DNA of 44,651 nucleotides from contig NZ_AYZC01000009.1 in assembly GCF_001436775.1 (NCBI RefSeq), positions 1-44,651 of the forward strand, in the 5' to 3' direction. A program made the position numbers and the translations under genes. Source of the stretch: Lactobacillus acetotolerans DSM 20749 = JCM 3825 (GTDB taxonomy: Bacteria > Bacillota > Bacilli > Lactobacillales > Lactobacillaceae). The notes beneath the pieces were generated by a model. That model searched no databases. It was not told where the DNA came from and saw only the letters and a program-made list of their open reading frames with translations. Positions 44,650 through 44,651 of the stretch are shown piece by piece. Numbering within the stretch: position 1 is the first letter of the stretch; the number at the start of each line of letters is the position of its first letter.

Positions 44650-44651
44650 TT

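Overview
The window comes from a low-GC Gram-positive bacterium of the Lactobacillaceae, most likely a Lactobacillus in the strict sense. The evidence is the chromosomal order pcrA-ligA-camS-gatC-gatA-gatB-dagK followed by a RlmCD-type rRNA methyltransferase, the use of a Gln-tRNA amidotransferase, a tyrosine-type T-box, a yybP-ykoY manganese riboswitch, wall teichoic acid genes (tagA, tagD) and ISL3/IS66 elements typical of lactobacilli. I do not name a species.

Left end (1-3670, + strand): a visibly GC-richer exopolysaccharide cluster. It holds a membrane protein with a degenerate GGDEF domain (frame broken in a run of seven G), a 52-aa membrane peptide, a processive family 2 glycosyltransferase and a membrane-anchored GH8 hydrolase. 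The first 17 codons of a UDP-GlcNAc 2-epimerase follow, cut off at about 3656. The set resembles c-di-GMP-controlled beta-glycan synthases.

Scar region (3656-10307): two remnants that look like the C- and N-terminal parts of an ApeA-type HEPN defence protein (3656-4046 and 9597-9905, - strand) lie on either side of a cold-shock gene and three nested insertion sequences. IS66 (4516-8229) has matching GTAAGCAC ends and a perfect 8-bp target duplication. It sits inside an ISL3 element (about 4445-9592), and a second ISL3 element (4552-6025) sits inside the IS66. A 370-bp gene-free stretch with short repeats follows.

Core chromosome (10308-28700): rRNA methyltransferase, a T-box-controlled NhaC-family transporter, a BI-1 family membrane protein, then (- strand) dagK, gatB, gatA, gatC, camS, ligA and pcrA. 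After these come a GH73 glucosaminidase, tRNA-Leu, an SprT-like protein and a surface-glycan group (GT32, flippase, CDP-glycerol transferase).

Right half (28700-44651): a cation P-type ATPase behind a Mn2+ riboswitch; the NAD salvage pair pncB-nadE; a teichoic acid group (GT4, tagA, divergent tagD); a GntR regulator killed by an in-frame TGA; a cytosolic beta-helix protein; a membrane-tethered Xre regulator; tRNA-Tyr and two identical tRNA-Gln genes; and an aminotransferase. An Abi_2/HEPN protein preceded by a small self-terminating RNA follows, then a glycerophosphodiesterase, an unusual FabD-like acyltransferase and a double ABM-domain protein. The two tRNA-Gln genes and GatCAB fit together, because GatCAB makes Gln-tRNA(Gln) where GlnRS is missing. 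The most interesting item is the ncRNA-Abi pair at 40509-41550.
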